Below are positions 19,521 through 31,545 of a stretch of 64,000 bases of DNA, piece after piece. The stretch spans positions 62,001-126,000 of the forward strand of contig OZ345371.1 of NCBI GenBank assembly GCA_977006965.1. The letters run 5' to 3'. The DNA is from Phymatolithon calcareum. Lineage: Eukaryota; Rhodophyta; Florideophyceae; Hapalidiales. The notes under the pieces were generated by a model. The model had not been told where the DNA came from, ran no database searches, and saw only the letters and a program-made list of their open reading frames with translations. How positions within the stretch are numbered: the first letter of the stretch is position 1; every line of letters starts with the position of its first letter. The position numbers were made by a program, and so were the translations under genes.

Positions 19521-22500
19521 GGTTGCTCTGTGGTGGGAATCACTGAAACACACTGCAAGATGGAAGCTAAAATCCGCACGAACTATCCTCAGATAGGCGC
19601 TCCCCGACCTTGCGAGAACCCGTACGACAAGCCCCACGGCGGAGTTGCATTGATTGTGTCGAATCCGGTAGGATTTCGGCTAATATTCAAGAAAGCGGAG
19701 AAAAATTTTCAACTCAATATTGCGAGGGTGGGAAAAATACTAGTTTCGGTGTGTTATATCTCACCTTCAGCGTCCACTCAAGGAAATAAGGGAAATGAGG
19801 TACAGAGGTGCCTGGGGATGCTACAGACTTATAGCAGGGAGCCTTCTATTGCTATGGGGGACTAGAACGCAAGGCATAAAACATGGGACAGGAAAACCAA
19901 CCAAAGGGGCACCTTTCTGCTGCAATGGTCGGAAAAAAACGGATGGGTTCCACATCACGGAAGAGCAAGCACGTGCATCACATACAACGGCGAAAGCAAC
20001 ATCGATTGCTTTCTCAGCAAGCGGCTGACACCGGGATCGGTCATATCGCCGAACGGCCCCTGGGAGGGTAACCTCCAGCACAGGCCTGTGATGACGAGTG
20101 TCCCGACAACAACACCGAGGCAAAGACGCAAGGAGATTATATCTACGAGGAGCAGATCGGATCCGGAGGTCGTCGAAAAGGTACGAACGGAATATCGCCA
20201 CAGACTACCTACACAAATCATGCGTCTAAAAGCATGCCAGTCCCCCAGGGAGCTGGATTCAATTTATGAATCTATTGTGGGCATCTTTATCCAGCCTTGG
20301 AGGAAAACCGTTCCAATGGAAGGAGCTAGAAACACGTTCTGGACGCCCACTCTTAGAGAGATGGCAAAACAGCGAACAAAACTCTTCAGAAGAGCTCGGA
20401 AAACAAAGAGCGAGGTCGATATTCAAGCTCACAAGAATTTCAAGAAAAAAATGAGCAAAGAGGTAATTGGCTCCAAAAAAGCGTCCTACAACCGATTCCT
20501 GGATGACCTGGACCAGCTCCCAGCAGCAGCAGCCCTTGAGAAGGTGTCCAAAATGGCAAGAGCTCTCTCTAGGCGAAAGACCGAAAATGTCAAGCAAGGA
20601 TTACGCTCTCACCTGCACTGTTCCTTGCCCACCTCTCAAGCCTCTGTTGCTCCGAGGAAGGATGGAGCGGAGATACCAAATCGTTTGCCCCCCCCTTGGA
20701 CATTCCGCAGCGACATAGAAGCGGCTATCAGGGATAGTCCAATTGGTAAGGCCCCTGGATGGGCAAAATACAAACCGAAATGTTGAAAGTGGACCCAGTC
20801 CTAAGCACAAGAGTACTATTTGCGATTTGGGAAGCTTGTGGCCGATTGCAAACCACACCCTTGGCATGGAGAATAGCGGAAATTGTACCTATCTACAAGG
20901 ATGGAGATACAGCACTGCCGACGAGCTACCGCCCAATCTCCCTCCTAAGCCACATGACGAAGATAATCGAAATGGCACTAGACAAGATGATCAGAAGGAA
21001 ATACAAGTTCCATATATCACAGCTGGGGTTCCAGAAACGAAAGGGCACTGAGCTGGCGCTTCTTCATGCTGAAGCCCTCCGACAATCAGGCCACAGCTGC
21101 GTGGCAGTCTTAGATCTTAAAGCTGCCTACGACTCCGTACCAAGGAATAAGCTTGCGGAGAGAATAAGGAAGGTGCTGGGACCAGAGATCGCCGAAATGG
21201 TTATTCCATTTCTGGATCCCTCATTCATACAGACGAGAGACGACGAGGATTCCGTGTGGTACACCATTGACAGAGGCGTTCCTCAGGGGTACCCTCTCAG
21301 TCCGTGCCTGTATAATATCTTCATGGACACGTTTGCCGTTGCGCTAGACTCCATTCCGAAGAATATCACAAACGAGCCATGCAAAATGTTTGCAGACGAC
21401 GTGAAAATGTCCGCAAAATCAGTGGAAGGCCTCCAAATCATCCTTGATTTAGCCTCGAAGTGGGCACAGAGAAACGGTATGGTGTGGAACACCAAGAAAA
21501 GCGTAATCCTTTGGACGAAGGATACGGCAGGTCATAGCTTCCGGCTCTCAGGGCGGCGGCTAAAGACTCTCCGGGAGGTAAAATACCTCGGGGTAACACT
21601 AACGGAACAGGGAGCCTCAGACACCAAACTGACAGACAGGATCAAGAAATCCAAAAATGTGCTTGGGTATCTCCGACGGCTGGGCGTGTTTACTAATGGT
21701 GTCCATCCCGCGAGGGCGATTAGGCTGTACAAATCGCTTGTGCAGTCAAGATGGGAATATGCCCTTCACCTCTCACCTTGGACCGCGAAGGTGGCCTCGG
21801 AAGTCAGGAAGGTTGAATCCAAAGCATTGGAATTATTTATTTATTTTTATTCTTTTCTCGAAAAGTGTCGAGAATAAATAATTTATTGTTGAACGCAGAA
21901 GCAATAAATTATTGTATTCAAGTTCAGCGAGGTATAAATAACTGGTTATTCCCCGAATTATTGGATTCTTCTTGCTACTTTCTGTCGCGATAGAATAACC
22001 GGATCGAAAAAATGAGGAGTCCGATACAATAATTGTCGCAACCACGACGATCTCAATAAATACAATAAATATGCGAGACTCAGGAATAAATTATTGGAAC
22101 AATAATTTAAATAATTACAATAGCAATTATTTTTTCCAATGCTTTGGTTGAATCTATGTTTTCGGGGCAAATCCTTGGGAAACCAGGAAAAAGAAGCTTG
22201 GACAGGTGCAGGGCCATGTTCCGAATACTCCAACCCAAGGGAAGAAGAGACGTCCTTGCAAGACGATTTGTGCAGAGATTGATAAGAAGACGCGATGCGC
22301 TGATATCTGGTCCAACAACAGAGATCGCGAAGAAGGAACGTCAAGAAGCGGAGAGAGATATTGTCCATGCGAAAGTGAATGGTTTCCTGTGCGAAGCAGC
22401 AAACGAAACGATAGCTACGACAAACATCAAGAAATACCAAAGAAACAAGATACTGGAGGCCGCAGAGGATGCGGAAAAGTCGAAAAAACGACCTATACCG

Positions 22501-22758
22501 CTCGCGAAAGTGTCGTTACCGCCGCACCTTCTCTTCAAGTCAAGGAGACATAGAACAATTGCCATCAAGTGGTCATTTGGAATGTTCCCTCCAATGAGCA
22601 CCTCTAGCCTTATCGAACTCACCGGCCAATGTGGAAAAGATGCCATCGAAGACATGATAAATGGCCTTGCAAAGGACAGACTCTCCAAAGAAGACAGCGC
22701 CTGGACTAAGCGAGCACTGGACGAGCTCCTAACCATATTCCAGGCTGTGGACAAGTAA
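19521..22758 (+). pseudogene. LINE-A ORF2: APE endonuclease and reverse transcriptase, broken
   Basis: The protein would nick target DNA and reverse-transcribe the element RNA in place. It opens at the endonuclease motif VVGITETH and continues to NIDCF and LQHRPV. The RT motifs are YRPISLL, LGFQKRKGTELA, VLDLKAAYDSVPR, RGVPQGYPLSP and FADDVK, so all three catalytic Asp are kept. Three lesions break it. TAG at 19862-19864 replaces the expected residue in GDxNARH. A one-base shift lies near 20759. The hAT MITE enters at codons VES (21812-21819), after which the frame resumes at 22147 and runs to 22758. The C-terminal 200 residues include TNIKKYQRNKIL and a conserved block also found in the copy at 18033-18690. 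Confidence 0.88.
21812..22154 (+). mobile_element. hAT MITE (hAT-1 family), 327 bp, with 8-bp TSD
   Basis: The element is 21820-22146, with terminal inverted repeats CAAAGCATTGGAA and the complement TTCCAATGCTTTG. It is flanked by the 8-bp duplication GTTGAATC (21812-21819 and 22147-22154), the hAT hallmark. It is A/T-rich with many AATAATT blocks and has no coding capacity. It matches the second 327-bp copy at 25381-25707 in reverse orientation, and both ends of the larger hAT-1 element at 50680-63009. Confidence 0.92.
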
Positions 22759-23178
22759 GGACTACCCGCAACTTGAAATTACAGCGTGTCACAGGACAGG
22801 GGAGTAACTTTCCCCCTCGAGGTCCCGAAGGAGACCAGATGTGGGTTTTTGTAGTCCACTGAGTCGTGTTACACCAACAAGAAAAGAAAACCCGTTCAGG
22901 ACAGAATCTAGCCAAAACCCCTTGGCCTTAGGAAAGTTGCCCCGAGCGTCAGCAGATGCGTTGGAAACTTTTAAATAAAAATCTACCTTTCTTCTTCTTC
23001 TTAAACGCGAAGCATTCACGGAGCAGTGAATGAGACCCCATCGATTCCTAGGCTACTGCACATATGGAGCTTCAGTTGATAGTGTAATATGGTCCCGGCA
23101 CTCAGTCGAGGATGGAGTTAGAATTTGAGTAGGATAGGACGATTGATGAGTGTATCGCAAGTATATGTCCCTGGTGCT

Positions 23179-23323
23179 CAATATATTTTTCAGATAATGT
23201 CCGAAAACAAAACTGAACGTAAGCGAAGGATTGTAGCGCAACGAAAAGTCTCTCAGGTGCAATGATAATTGACAAAGGGAGCTTCAATTAAGCAGAAATC
23301 CAATCCAATCCAATATATTTTTC
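23179..23323 (+). mobile_element. LINE-D 3' fragment with 13-bp TSD
   Basis: The insert is 23192-23310, between direct repeats CAATATATTTTTC (23179-23191 and 23311-23323), and ends (TCCAA)n. Only the 3' UTR remains. Confidence 0.83.
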
Positions 23324-24121
23324 CATTGGCAAACTTTTGATAGGTTAGATAAAACTACGGGAGAGTATAGTATAGTTTGCCTTCTATTTCGAACAGCACG
23401 GAGGTTATCAAGTTTATATCTAAGGTCTAGTTACAAATTTCGCTTTTTAAAGAGCTCGCTTTACATGAGTGAAAATGTTGCGAACTGCATAGCGAAGAAG
23501 CCGACGGTGGATACAGCCGGGCTGTTCGCGTACGCTGGCCTCCCTCAGGCACCGACTGTTGGCACTTACCGACACTACCAGCAACGGTATCGAAGTTGTG
23601 CGACCGACACCGCGCTCAACGAATTTCTTCGCGTTGCAACTTTGGTTTACTCGGTATTTAGCCGCGCCAGTCCTGCCCGTGTCTTGCCATGGAGGTATGC
23701 CTTTCTCTTCTCCCCGCCAACCCACGACCTTCTCAACGAAAATATCCAACTTCATGCCTTTCTCTTTGTCTTTTCTTCTACATGGTGACAAGCCATAGTC
23801 TAGTGCTTCCGCTGAAGTCTCTCGGAAAAACCTAAGATCATGGAGCTTGTACAAAAAGCATAAAATTTGTCTGCTTGAAGTTTTTCTGATAGTCGTCCGA
23901 TCATGTTGGCGTTTTCCGCAGCACGCAAGTCTGTGGAATTTGCAAGCATGATTCGGGACCGACGCACCAAGCTCCCGCAGGGGTTGACGCGCTGGTAAAA
24001 TTTTGGCACGCGATTAGTCTTTTCGTAGTTCTTCTGCTAGAAGGGCCTCATTGGAGACCGCTTTGAAAAAGTAAAGAAAACAAAATTTCAATTGCAAACT
24101 CATGACAACCGGGAGGGGACA
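23324..24121. other. No supported gene
   Basis: A minus-strand frame at 23447-23854 and plus frames over the same bases lack domains and contradict each other. Confidence 0.4.
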
Positions 24122-24304
24122 TATGCAGGCTCAAAGAGATGCTGGAAATCGCAGTTGATACTGTCCAAGGAAAATGTCCGAAATCAACTACTTAAAAGAG
24201 AACGTAAGTGAAGGATTGTAGCGCAACGAAAAGTCTCTCAGGTGAAAGGATAATGGACAAAGGGAGCTTCAATTAAACAGAAATCAAATCTAATACTATG
24301 CAGG
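24122..24304 (+). mobile_element. LINE-D 3' fragment with 8-bp TSD
   Basis: The insert is 24130-24296, with direct repeats TATGCAGG (24122-24129 and 24297-24304). It contains the end of the LINE-D frame (AAAGAGATGCTGGAAAT) and the 3' UTR. Confidence 0.78.
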
Positions 24305-24776
24305 ACCTGCACAATTGCCGGCACATGGTCCACCTGAAGTAACTAAAAACGGTATGGCTAAAATTAGCAAACAGAAGAGAAACGAAAATTAAGGTCAGAT
24401 AAAAATATACCCCGTCTGCACATTCGTTACGGGCGGATTGCTGTACCGCCAAGCATGTACACAAGAGTCGTGGAGCGCGAGTTACAGCTCGATTCTTGTT
24501 CCATATGTGAACGGCCATGAGAGAAACTGACGGGCAAACCGATAGGGACATTATGAATTATTATGGTTTCTTTTCCTCCACGGCTATTTATTTCGAGAAT
24601 GAATATTCTGCAATTACGGTTTCTTCTCGAAAAGATAACTTATGCGCTTCTGTATTTAAACGGTAGCAGAACTAGTTCGAACTGCTTCAATATTGTTTTG
24701 GTATATGAAAAGAGACATCGCCAATACGCACCGAACACTCTTCTCGAGTTTTGTAACTATCAGAAATAGAAAAATC
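24305..24776. other. No supported gene
   Basis: I see nothing recognisable on either strand. Confidence 0.4.
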
Positions 24777-24954
24777 GGTGTCCGTACCAGAAGAAGAAGA
24801 AAGGTAGAGTTTTATTTAAAAGTTACCAACTAATCTGCTGACGCTTGGGGCAACTTTCCTAGTGCCAAGAGGTTTTGGCTGGATTCTGTCCAAAGAAGAG
24901 TTTCTTTTTGTTGTTGGTGTAACACGGTTCAGTGGAGTGAGGTGTCCGTATCAG
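24777..24954 (-). mobile_element. LINE-A 3' fragment with 14-bp TSD
   Basis: The insert is about 24791-24940, minus strand, between GGTGTCCGTAYCAG repeats (24777-24790 and 24941-24954). The (GAA)n at its left end is the LINE-A tail. Confidence 0.82.
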
Positions 24955-25115
24955 AAGCTGAAGTAAATCACCCACTTTCGTCACATATACCCAATCTGCC
25001 TCACAGAATGACCTTGGATCCTCCTTGCGAAGCCTCCGTTCGCCGGCAGATGCCCGACTTTGGACTAAAACGGCTCAGTGCGGAAGTAAAATAAATGGTT
25101 TCGTATGGCATTCAC

Positions 25116-25275
25116 ACCCCATTCGCTTCCCGAACAAATGCTAGAGTCTCAGATATAATGCCAGACATAAGAGTAGAGCCGCCCGAGCGAGGGCAGCACC
25201 TGAGGAAGCCCTGCCCGTATATTCGTATGACTGCGGGGCTTTAAAAAACTGCAATAAAAAACCCCATTCGCTTCC
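25116..25275 (+). mobile_element. LINE-B 3' fragment with 15-bp TSD
   Basis: The insert is 25131-25260, between direct repeats ACCCCATTCGCTTCC (25116-25130 and 25261-25275). It carries the LINE-B 3' UTR (GAGGAAGCCCTGCCCGTAT) and an A-rich end. Confidence 0.85.
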
Positions 25276-25372
25276 GTCTCTCATGGATATGCTTCTCAAT
25301 GAGTAAGGGAAGCAGCTATACATCTTCAAAATCCAGGAGCGGGCGGAAATTCGCATTTTAGCCCTGGATAGT

Positions 25373-25715
25373 GTTTCCACCAAAGCATTGGAAAAAATAA
25401 TTGCTATTGTAATTATTTAAATTATTGTTCCAATAATTTATTCCTGAGTCTCGCATATTTATTGTATTTATTGAGATCGTCGTGGTTGCGACAATTATTG
25501 TATCGGACTCCTCATTTTTTCGATCCGGTTATTCTATCGCGACAGAAAGTAGCAAGAAGGATCCAATAATTCGGGGAATAACCAGTTATTTATACCTCGC
25601 TGAACTTGAATACAATAATTTATTGCTTCTGCGTTCAACAATAAATTATTTATTCTCGACACTTTTCGAGAAAAGAAAAAAAATAAATAAATAATTCTAA
25701 TGCTTTGGTTTCCAC
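25373..25715 (-). mobile_element. hAT MITE (hAT-1 family), second 327-bp copy
   Basis: The element is 25381-25707, flanked by the 8-bp duplication GTTTCCAC (25373-25380 and 25708-25715). It is the reverse complement of the 21820-22146 copy with only a few differences, including one base in the right terminal repeat (CTAATGCTTTG). It is non-coding. Confidence 0.92.
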
Positions 25716-26590
25716 CAAGCAAATTCGCAATAGGCTTCCTCCTTAGGAATATAGCTCGCTAGCACGAAAATCGAGATAATTTCGTCAAGTAATCACCCCC
25801 AGTTCATCCATGATAGCATTGCTGTATTTCGTAGCAAAAGCCCATTCAATTCAACCTTTCTTTTCTCAATGCACAAGTTGATTTCAATTCAAATTGTCAA
25901 GAAGTCGAAAAAGCCGATTCTTTTCGCGGTTTCTTCGGGCAAATCACATTCTCGAAGAAAATTGCTGTCAAGTTCAAAGCAGAGCAAATGCTTCATGATG
26001 AACTACTTTTCTTTTTCTTCGGGATTATTTTTTCGCTCATGACTGGAAAGCAGCAAAACCAAGTGCCTTGTACTTCGAGAACGTTTTCAGGGGCCCCATT
26101 GGAGGCCTTCGTCGGTCGCTTAAGCGAAAATGCCCAAAGAGGCGGGGCATTAACTTCGTGGGAGAAACTTGCCTAGACATTGAGAGGTAATACTAGGTTG
26201 GACAAGTGGGGCATGACACACGTGACCTATGTTACTGTGCTTCCACGACTCGAGAACGTGGACAATGGCAGGGGGAAAATGAAGAGAGAGCAATGAAGAA
26301 TACAGATGGATGCATCCGCTGAACGAAGCGGCCAATAAATTTTACAACAGTTGAGGCCCGGCAACCACTACAAAGATATTCTTTTCAAGGCTGAGGCTTT
26401 ATTAACCGAAATAGAACGGCTGGGTGACAAGGAAGCTGAGCATCTCCGCAAAGGACTGACGGAAGAGCCCTAGAAGGCATTCGAAACCGTGGCCCCGAGG
26501 TCCAAAAGAAGATGAGCCCTCCTGATCTACTGAGAATAAGAACCAGAATGATTAGACTCAAAGAGGCATGAGAATTATGACTAGGAAGAA
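25716..26590. other. No supported gene
   Basis: Short frames only. Around 26340-26570 a plus-strand frame looks partly coding-like but has stops and no recognisable domain. Confidence 0.4.
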
Positions 26591-26593
26591 GAC

Positions 26594-26750
26594 GAAGAAA
26601 GGTAGATTTTTATTTACATACTGCCAACGTATCTGCTGACGCTTGGGGCAGCTTTCCTGGTGCCAAGAGGATTTGGCGGGATTCTGTCTAATGAAGAGTT
26701 TCTTTTTTGTTGGTGTAACACGATTCAGTGGACTACGAAAACCTCGTCTT
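26594..26750 (-). mobile_element. LINE-A 3' fragment
   Basis: Reverse complement of the LINE-A 3' UTR, with a GAAGAAGACGAAGAAAGG tail on the left. Boundaries are approximate. Confidence 0.75.
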
Positions 26751-26811
26751 GTCTCTTTAATATGAGTAGGAATCAAGGTGCCATTTGACCTCCAGTTGGG
26801 TACCTAGCCAC

Positions 26812-26989
26812 CTTCATAATAAACTATTTTCCGCCACATCGTGTCGAAATCGACCACGCTAACATATAAGAACGATAGACCCTGTTTGTGGCCCAATGGC
26901 CTTCGCAAAGTTGCCCCAAGCGTCTGCAGATGCGTTGGTAACTTTTAAATAAAAAACTTACATTTCTTCTTCTTCTTCATAATAAACTA
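26812..26989 (+). mobile_element. LINE-A 3' fragment with 15-bp TSD
   Basis: The insert is 26827-26974, between CTTCATAATAAACTA repeats (26812-26826 and 26975-26989). The last 90 bases match the LINE-A 3' UTR and (CTT)n tail; the first part matches poorly. Confidence 0.7.
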
Positions 26990-27503
26990 CATTCCTTCGA
27001 TTAATTTTTCGCGACAACGGCGTCGGAGATACCGCCAAGATATGATTCAAATATTTCTACTGCCTCTGACAATCCACGACCGTGCCTTCATCTGGATCGT
27101 CCTTTACTTAGTCTCTATGTTGACCTTCGAAGTATCTCTCGGTTTGACTATTTCAAATCCTCTCTTATGGTAGCTGGTTTTCCATACTTTGCAGTGACTT
27201 CGACAGCCCCTGCTGTGCCTTTACCTCTCCAAATGTATAATCACTCCTCAATTATGAAAGAATACTACAACGTTTATGAGCAAGGTGTCTTTTCGTGATT
27301 TCAGTATCAGAAAACAGTATTAGTACATGAACCAGTGCAAAATTGATCGGAAAAAGCTCCAGAACGGCTGTCCAAATCTCCGATATCATATTGCAACACC
27401 AAGTGAGAAGTAAAGTTAGAAATGTGCTAAAAGAAATCTTTTCGTTCACGTTACCCTGTGAACCTGCACAAAATGGAACGGCACCTGAAGCCCCGGCGCA
27501 CTG
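26990..27503. other. 3' flank of ZIP 2, no other gene seen
   Basis: I see no domain or TE end. The 3' UTR of the ZIP 2 gene should begin here. Confidence 0.4.
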
Positions 27504-28559
27504 TTAGCGGACCTTGTACACCGAGAGGATGCCGGTGATAGTGAGCATGAGGCCTGCCCCACAAACCATGCAAAAGAATTTAGCGAAGAGCCATTTCTTA
27601 TGCTCCACAAACTCCTCGGCGGTCGTTTCAAATGCACCTATGTATATAAAAGTGCCCGCACTCAGAGCAAAGATAATACCTTGAAATAGTTTGCTCGTCT
27701 CCTTGACTGCGAATCCAATGGTAATTCCGAGTGGTGCGATGAGCGAGAAGAGTCCAGTGAGCAAAGCGTACGGTGCGGCGGCTAACTTATCCTTCGCGAA
27801 CCGGGAACCGAGCGCCATGGACGTTGCCCAATGATGCGTACTGATCGCGATAAATGTGTTCAAAATGGTTGAGAATTGTGAGCTGCTACCGAGCGCAATG
27901 GACTCGAAGAGTGAATGTGCGAAGATACCAGCCACGGTAATCACGGAGGAAAGGAACTCAGGAGATGTAAAACCATTAAACTTTTGCTCCTCATTTTGGA
28001 ACAATTCCTGTAGTGAATTCTCTGCGTCTTCGGATTTGTCCATTGCATCTTCCAGATGTTCCCGCTTCCCTTCAGAGTGTGTGAACAGAACGCGGTCAAA
28101 GAACAAGAACACAAAGTAGACGCCGAGGATGACTGCGAATGCTATCGGAAACTGATGGTCGTGTTCGGCGTGCTCTTCAGCCGCAACGCCTGATTCGTGA
28201 TTTTCATGCTGTTCTTTGGCCGCGTTGGAAAGTAACTCGACGGCCTCCGGAAGGATATGAAGTAGGCCGTTGGCGAGGAATACACCACCACCGGCGACAT
28301 TGACAAAGTGCAAGAATTTGTGGAAACGTTTTGTGGATATACATGCGAAGCGACGGAGGAGGAGTGCGACGTAGCCAAAGATTACACCTTCGAGGAACAG
28401 CACGACTGCGAAGGTGATAATCCAGTTGCGTTTGCAGGAAAAGGTGTCACAATAGGAGTTGACAGATGCTTCTTGATGTTCGTTATGATCAGAGTCCGAA
28501 ATTTGGCGACCTAGGAATGAGATAGCTTCAGCGGTGATCTGGGTAGGAAGAACGCCCAT
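27504..28559 (-). CDS. ZIP (SLC39-like) zinc/iron transporter, paralogue 2
   Basis: This is a 351-residue, intronless membrane transporter starting at an ATG, with a TATA-like box about 65 bp upstream. It aligns through most of its length with the protein at 3329-4426. The shared order is an N-terminal His-containing stretch, TM1 (FAVVLFLEGVIFGYVALLL), TM2 (GGGVFLANGLLHILPEA), a His/Glu-rich TM2-TM3 loop, TM3, an acidic loop, TM4 with HSLFESIALGSS (His about 215), TM5 with HHWATSMALGS (His about 242-243), and TM6-TM8. The TM5 HH differs from HR in paralogue 1, next to the residues that bind metal in this family. The TM2-TM3 loop is shorter and lacks the HAEP repeats. Divalent-metal import is established for the family; the specific metal is not shown. 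Confidence 0.92.
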   Translation of the reverse strand: MGVLPTQITAEAISFLGRQISDSDHNEHQEASVNSYCDTFSCKRNWIITFAVVLFLEGVIFGYVALLLRRFACISTKRFHKFLHFVNVAGGGVFLANGLLHILPEAVELLSNAAKEQHENHESGVAAEEHAEHDHQFPIAFAVILGVYFVFLFFDRVLFTHSEGKREHLEDAMDKSEDAENSLQELFQNEEQKFNGFTSPEFLSSVITVAGIFAHSLFESIALGSSSQFSTILNTFIAISTHHWATSMALGSRFAKDKLAAAPYALLTGLFSLIAPLGITIGFAVKETSKLFQGIIFALSAGTFIYIGAFETTAEEFVEHKKWLFAKFFCMVCGAGLMLTITGILSVYKVR

Positions 28560-28623
28560 ATCGGCCGGACGGCGGGGAGCGGATGATTGTTGAGATGAGG
28601 GATCGAGGCGAAGCGAGGGATGA

Positions 28624-28630
28624 ATATATA
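28624..28630 (-). promoter_or_regulatory. TATA box of ZIP 2
   Basis: On the minus strand it reads CCTATATATTCATCC, about 65 bp upstream of the ATG, a normal eukaryotic spacing for a short 5' UTR. Confidence 0.6.
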
Positions 28631-28759
28631 GGCGACGGCACCCCCATTTCTTATTGATGGCAGTAACCTACGTCGGAAAATGGGAGGAAAAGTCGTCTTC
28701 CGATAAACAGAGACAGCGTACGAATACCGGTTCGAGGGATTTTGCAGGTATTGCAAGGT

Positions 28760-31545
28760 ACTCTTGGAGGTACAAGCAGTTGAAATTGATAGCCAGCCAA
28801 CGAAGACGTGGAAGTTAGCTTTTATCTCTATTGGCCTGGTTTGGTTGTTGAATGAAAGGCATAAGCGGAAATTTCAACTTTTTTACCAGCGCAATGGGAA
28901 ACGCTTGAAGCGCATAAGTGGGCCATCAATAACTTGCCACTATTGGGATGAATTTTTTGGCAACATACGGCGAGAACATGAACTATTCTCTAGTGGGGAA
29001 TGCAAGGGTAAGCTGATGACTCGAAGATAGAATATAAAGTTTTTTCAATAGTGTTTTAGCGGAGGAAGCGCAATGCGGTGTGAAACAGCACATTAAAGTA
29101 AGTAAAAGTTAAAGTATTTTTTGCTATTGGAGAGCCACATTTGCACCCAGTGACTTTCAAAGTACTGTTCGGAGCTGCATGCGAAGTAAGATGAAGAGAA
29201 ACATAAGCTTTACAAGGAGAACAAAAGTATTTCATTCGATGGAAAACTTCATCGCGGAACTGAAAGCTATTCAGAATCTAGACTATGTTTGCCGAGATAG
29301 TCTTTCCCCTCAAATTAACTTCGACAAGAAAGGAAAACTGTAAGCGAGATGTGGAAAGGACGAATTTTGCACGACAAGCAAACCCCGTTCGCCAATTAAA
29401 AGATGAGTACTTTGATAAAATATCTCTAAGCGACTTCAATTTGTTCAAAATTATGAAGTCCCTTTGGAGGGTGAGGGTTTTTCCAAAATAAAGTCCCACT
29501 CAAACATCTTCATATCCGCTACGGGGCGTGATATCTGATGAGTCCCATTTTAGGGACACCAAAATCAATATGCGCATCTTTGGTCAAGCTACCTTGCGTG
29601 CACAAAACCTTAGTGCCCCTCGCAGTGCTGGCAGTTGGGAGCTGTTTGTAGAAATCTCGGCTTCCACTACTTCTAGGCGTGCAGCAGACAGGAGTAGAGA
29701 AACCGTGCACAATAGAACCATCCTGTTGTTCTTCCATTGACATCCTCAGCATTCACTGGGGAAATACTTCGCACGAGACAATTGTCGAAGGCATCCGCCA
29801 ACATGGATATTTTGCTAGCAAGTAGTGCCAGTTCAAAAACTTGGAATCTTTGACGACTCCGTTCCAGCAATATGGGTCGGAATAACTTGCGTGATTGTAG
29901 CGTCGCTTGCCTGTCAATGCAAAACACTGTCTGTCATTTGGAGTTTCGCCGCTGTGTGTTCCGTTCGTTGCAATTCTTTCCCAAATTCTGTTTCTCTTCA
30001 TGCTCTCTGTGTACGGAATCACCCTACCAGCGTAAATGACTTCGATTTGCAGGCTAATTATGCCTCGCAGACCAGCTCGCTCATGATGTTCCTGATTCTC
30101 TCCGGATTGATCCTACAAGTAGAACATGTCATGTCCTTCAACTTGCGCTCCTCGAGCGAGAGCAGAGTCAGAAGAAATCAAGCACCTTCTGCTGTTGCCT
30201 CTTCCATTCCTCATTGTACACCGGGTCTACAGTCAGTGCCTAAAATCAATCGACATAAGCTGCGCCAACGCCAAAAGAGGGTCTAGAGTCTAACAGCCTT
30301 GAGAGCTCTTCAGTTATGTTCTTGCCGTTATACTTCCACCGCTGAGCAGGATCTGTTTGCATATCCAAGCAAGCTCTGGAACCGCCGCTACCAACTCCGC
30401 CTCCACGTCCGCCGTGTGCTGCCCGATCTGTCACCGTAATCGCCGGTGCCCCTACCATTTCCGCGCCCTTCACCAGCGAGCCTATCGAGGATGCGATATT
30501 AGACCTCCGCACACTGGGCCCCTTTCCGTAAGCCCCGCCGCACTCACCTCCCGTCCTGGCGGTCTCTCTATACATGTGCCCTCGTTCATGGTATATTTCA
30601 ATATCTACAACTGTCGTACATGAAATTTGTAACGCATTCCCTCCGGCGCCCACCGCCCGCGGCGATCAAGATACTCCGTGAACAGCTACGTGTCTGGCGC
30701 GCCATAGCTGCAAAGCTTTCCAAAAAGTTTTGTTCACCTCCCGTATGTCTCTCATAGTCTTCCTCGCTATGGAAGACTTGTCCGACGAATCTTAGGCAGT
30801 CCAGATAGGGGTGAAACATGGCCCACGGCTTGCATATCTTGTCCCTCTCAGCGCCACGAATCAGGGCACTCTCCTAATCAAAGTATGCCGTGCGCATGCG
30901 GGACAAAGACTGCTGCTGTCGCCGTCCGCATCGCACGAAATCGAAACCTCTTGCGTGTGTGGGATTCTTTTGAACGAAACGACCACATTTGAGTACTGGC
31001 CTTGAACATGAAGCACAAGGGATACATATGAAACGTGTTCCTTGAAACAGCTCTCCCTTCGCATTCCGCAAGCACATAAAGAGTCTCTTTCCACTCTTGT
31101 GCTTGCGCTTGTCATCTCGTTCGCAGTGCACTCAGGAAATAGCCCAATCTATTTGCAAGCTCTCTTGATATATCGAGTCCTCAAACCAAAATCAATATGA
31201 ACAATTCTTAATGTTTAAGCTGCGTCCGGAAACTGTTCTTGAGAAACGAGACCCCCTTATTTCTCGAGGGTTCCGTGGTACAGTGCATTGCGCAATATCA
31301 GAATAAGACAGGATGAAAGATGAACCATGGAAATGACAGGAAATCTCGGATGGACTGGAGCTTGATGATACTAAGACTCAGCTTTGGATCATCTAGATCC
31401 AGGGCATTGGAAGATAAATCCATGATGTTACTTGCAGCCATCTCAGCTCAGTTGAGGGTTGGAGTGAATGTCTGCCTTATCACGCTGTCAGTCGGTTGAG
31501 GAGATTCTCTCTTCAAATTGAGAAATGATATTCCTTTCTCAGTTG
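28760..31545. other. Unassigned stretch upstream of ZIP 2
   Basis: Several minus-strand open frames occur, such as 30246-30653 (Gly-rich, ending NITEELSRLLDSRPS), 29753-30022 and 30861-31115. None shows a domain I can name, and joining them needs frame changes. They could be a decayed transposase or exons of an unrecognised gene. Confidence 0.35.

Larger units (their letters stand above)
19506..23014 (+). mobile_element. LINE-A, nearly complete copy, split by a hAT MITE
   Basis: The element is 19521-22999, flanked by the 15-bp direct repeat CTTAAACGCGAAGCA (19506-19520 and 23000-23014). It starts within the endonuclease, so it is 5'-truncated, and ends in a 3' UTR with (CTT)n. A 327-bp hAT MITE lies at 21820-22146. 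The total without the MITE is about 3.1 kb. Confidence 0.88.
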
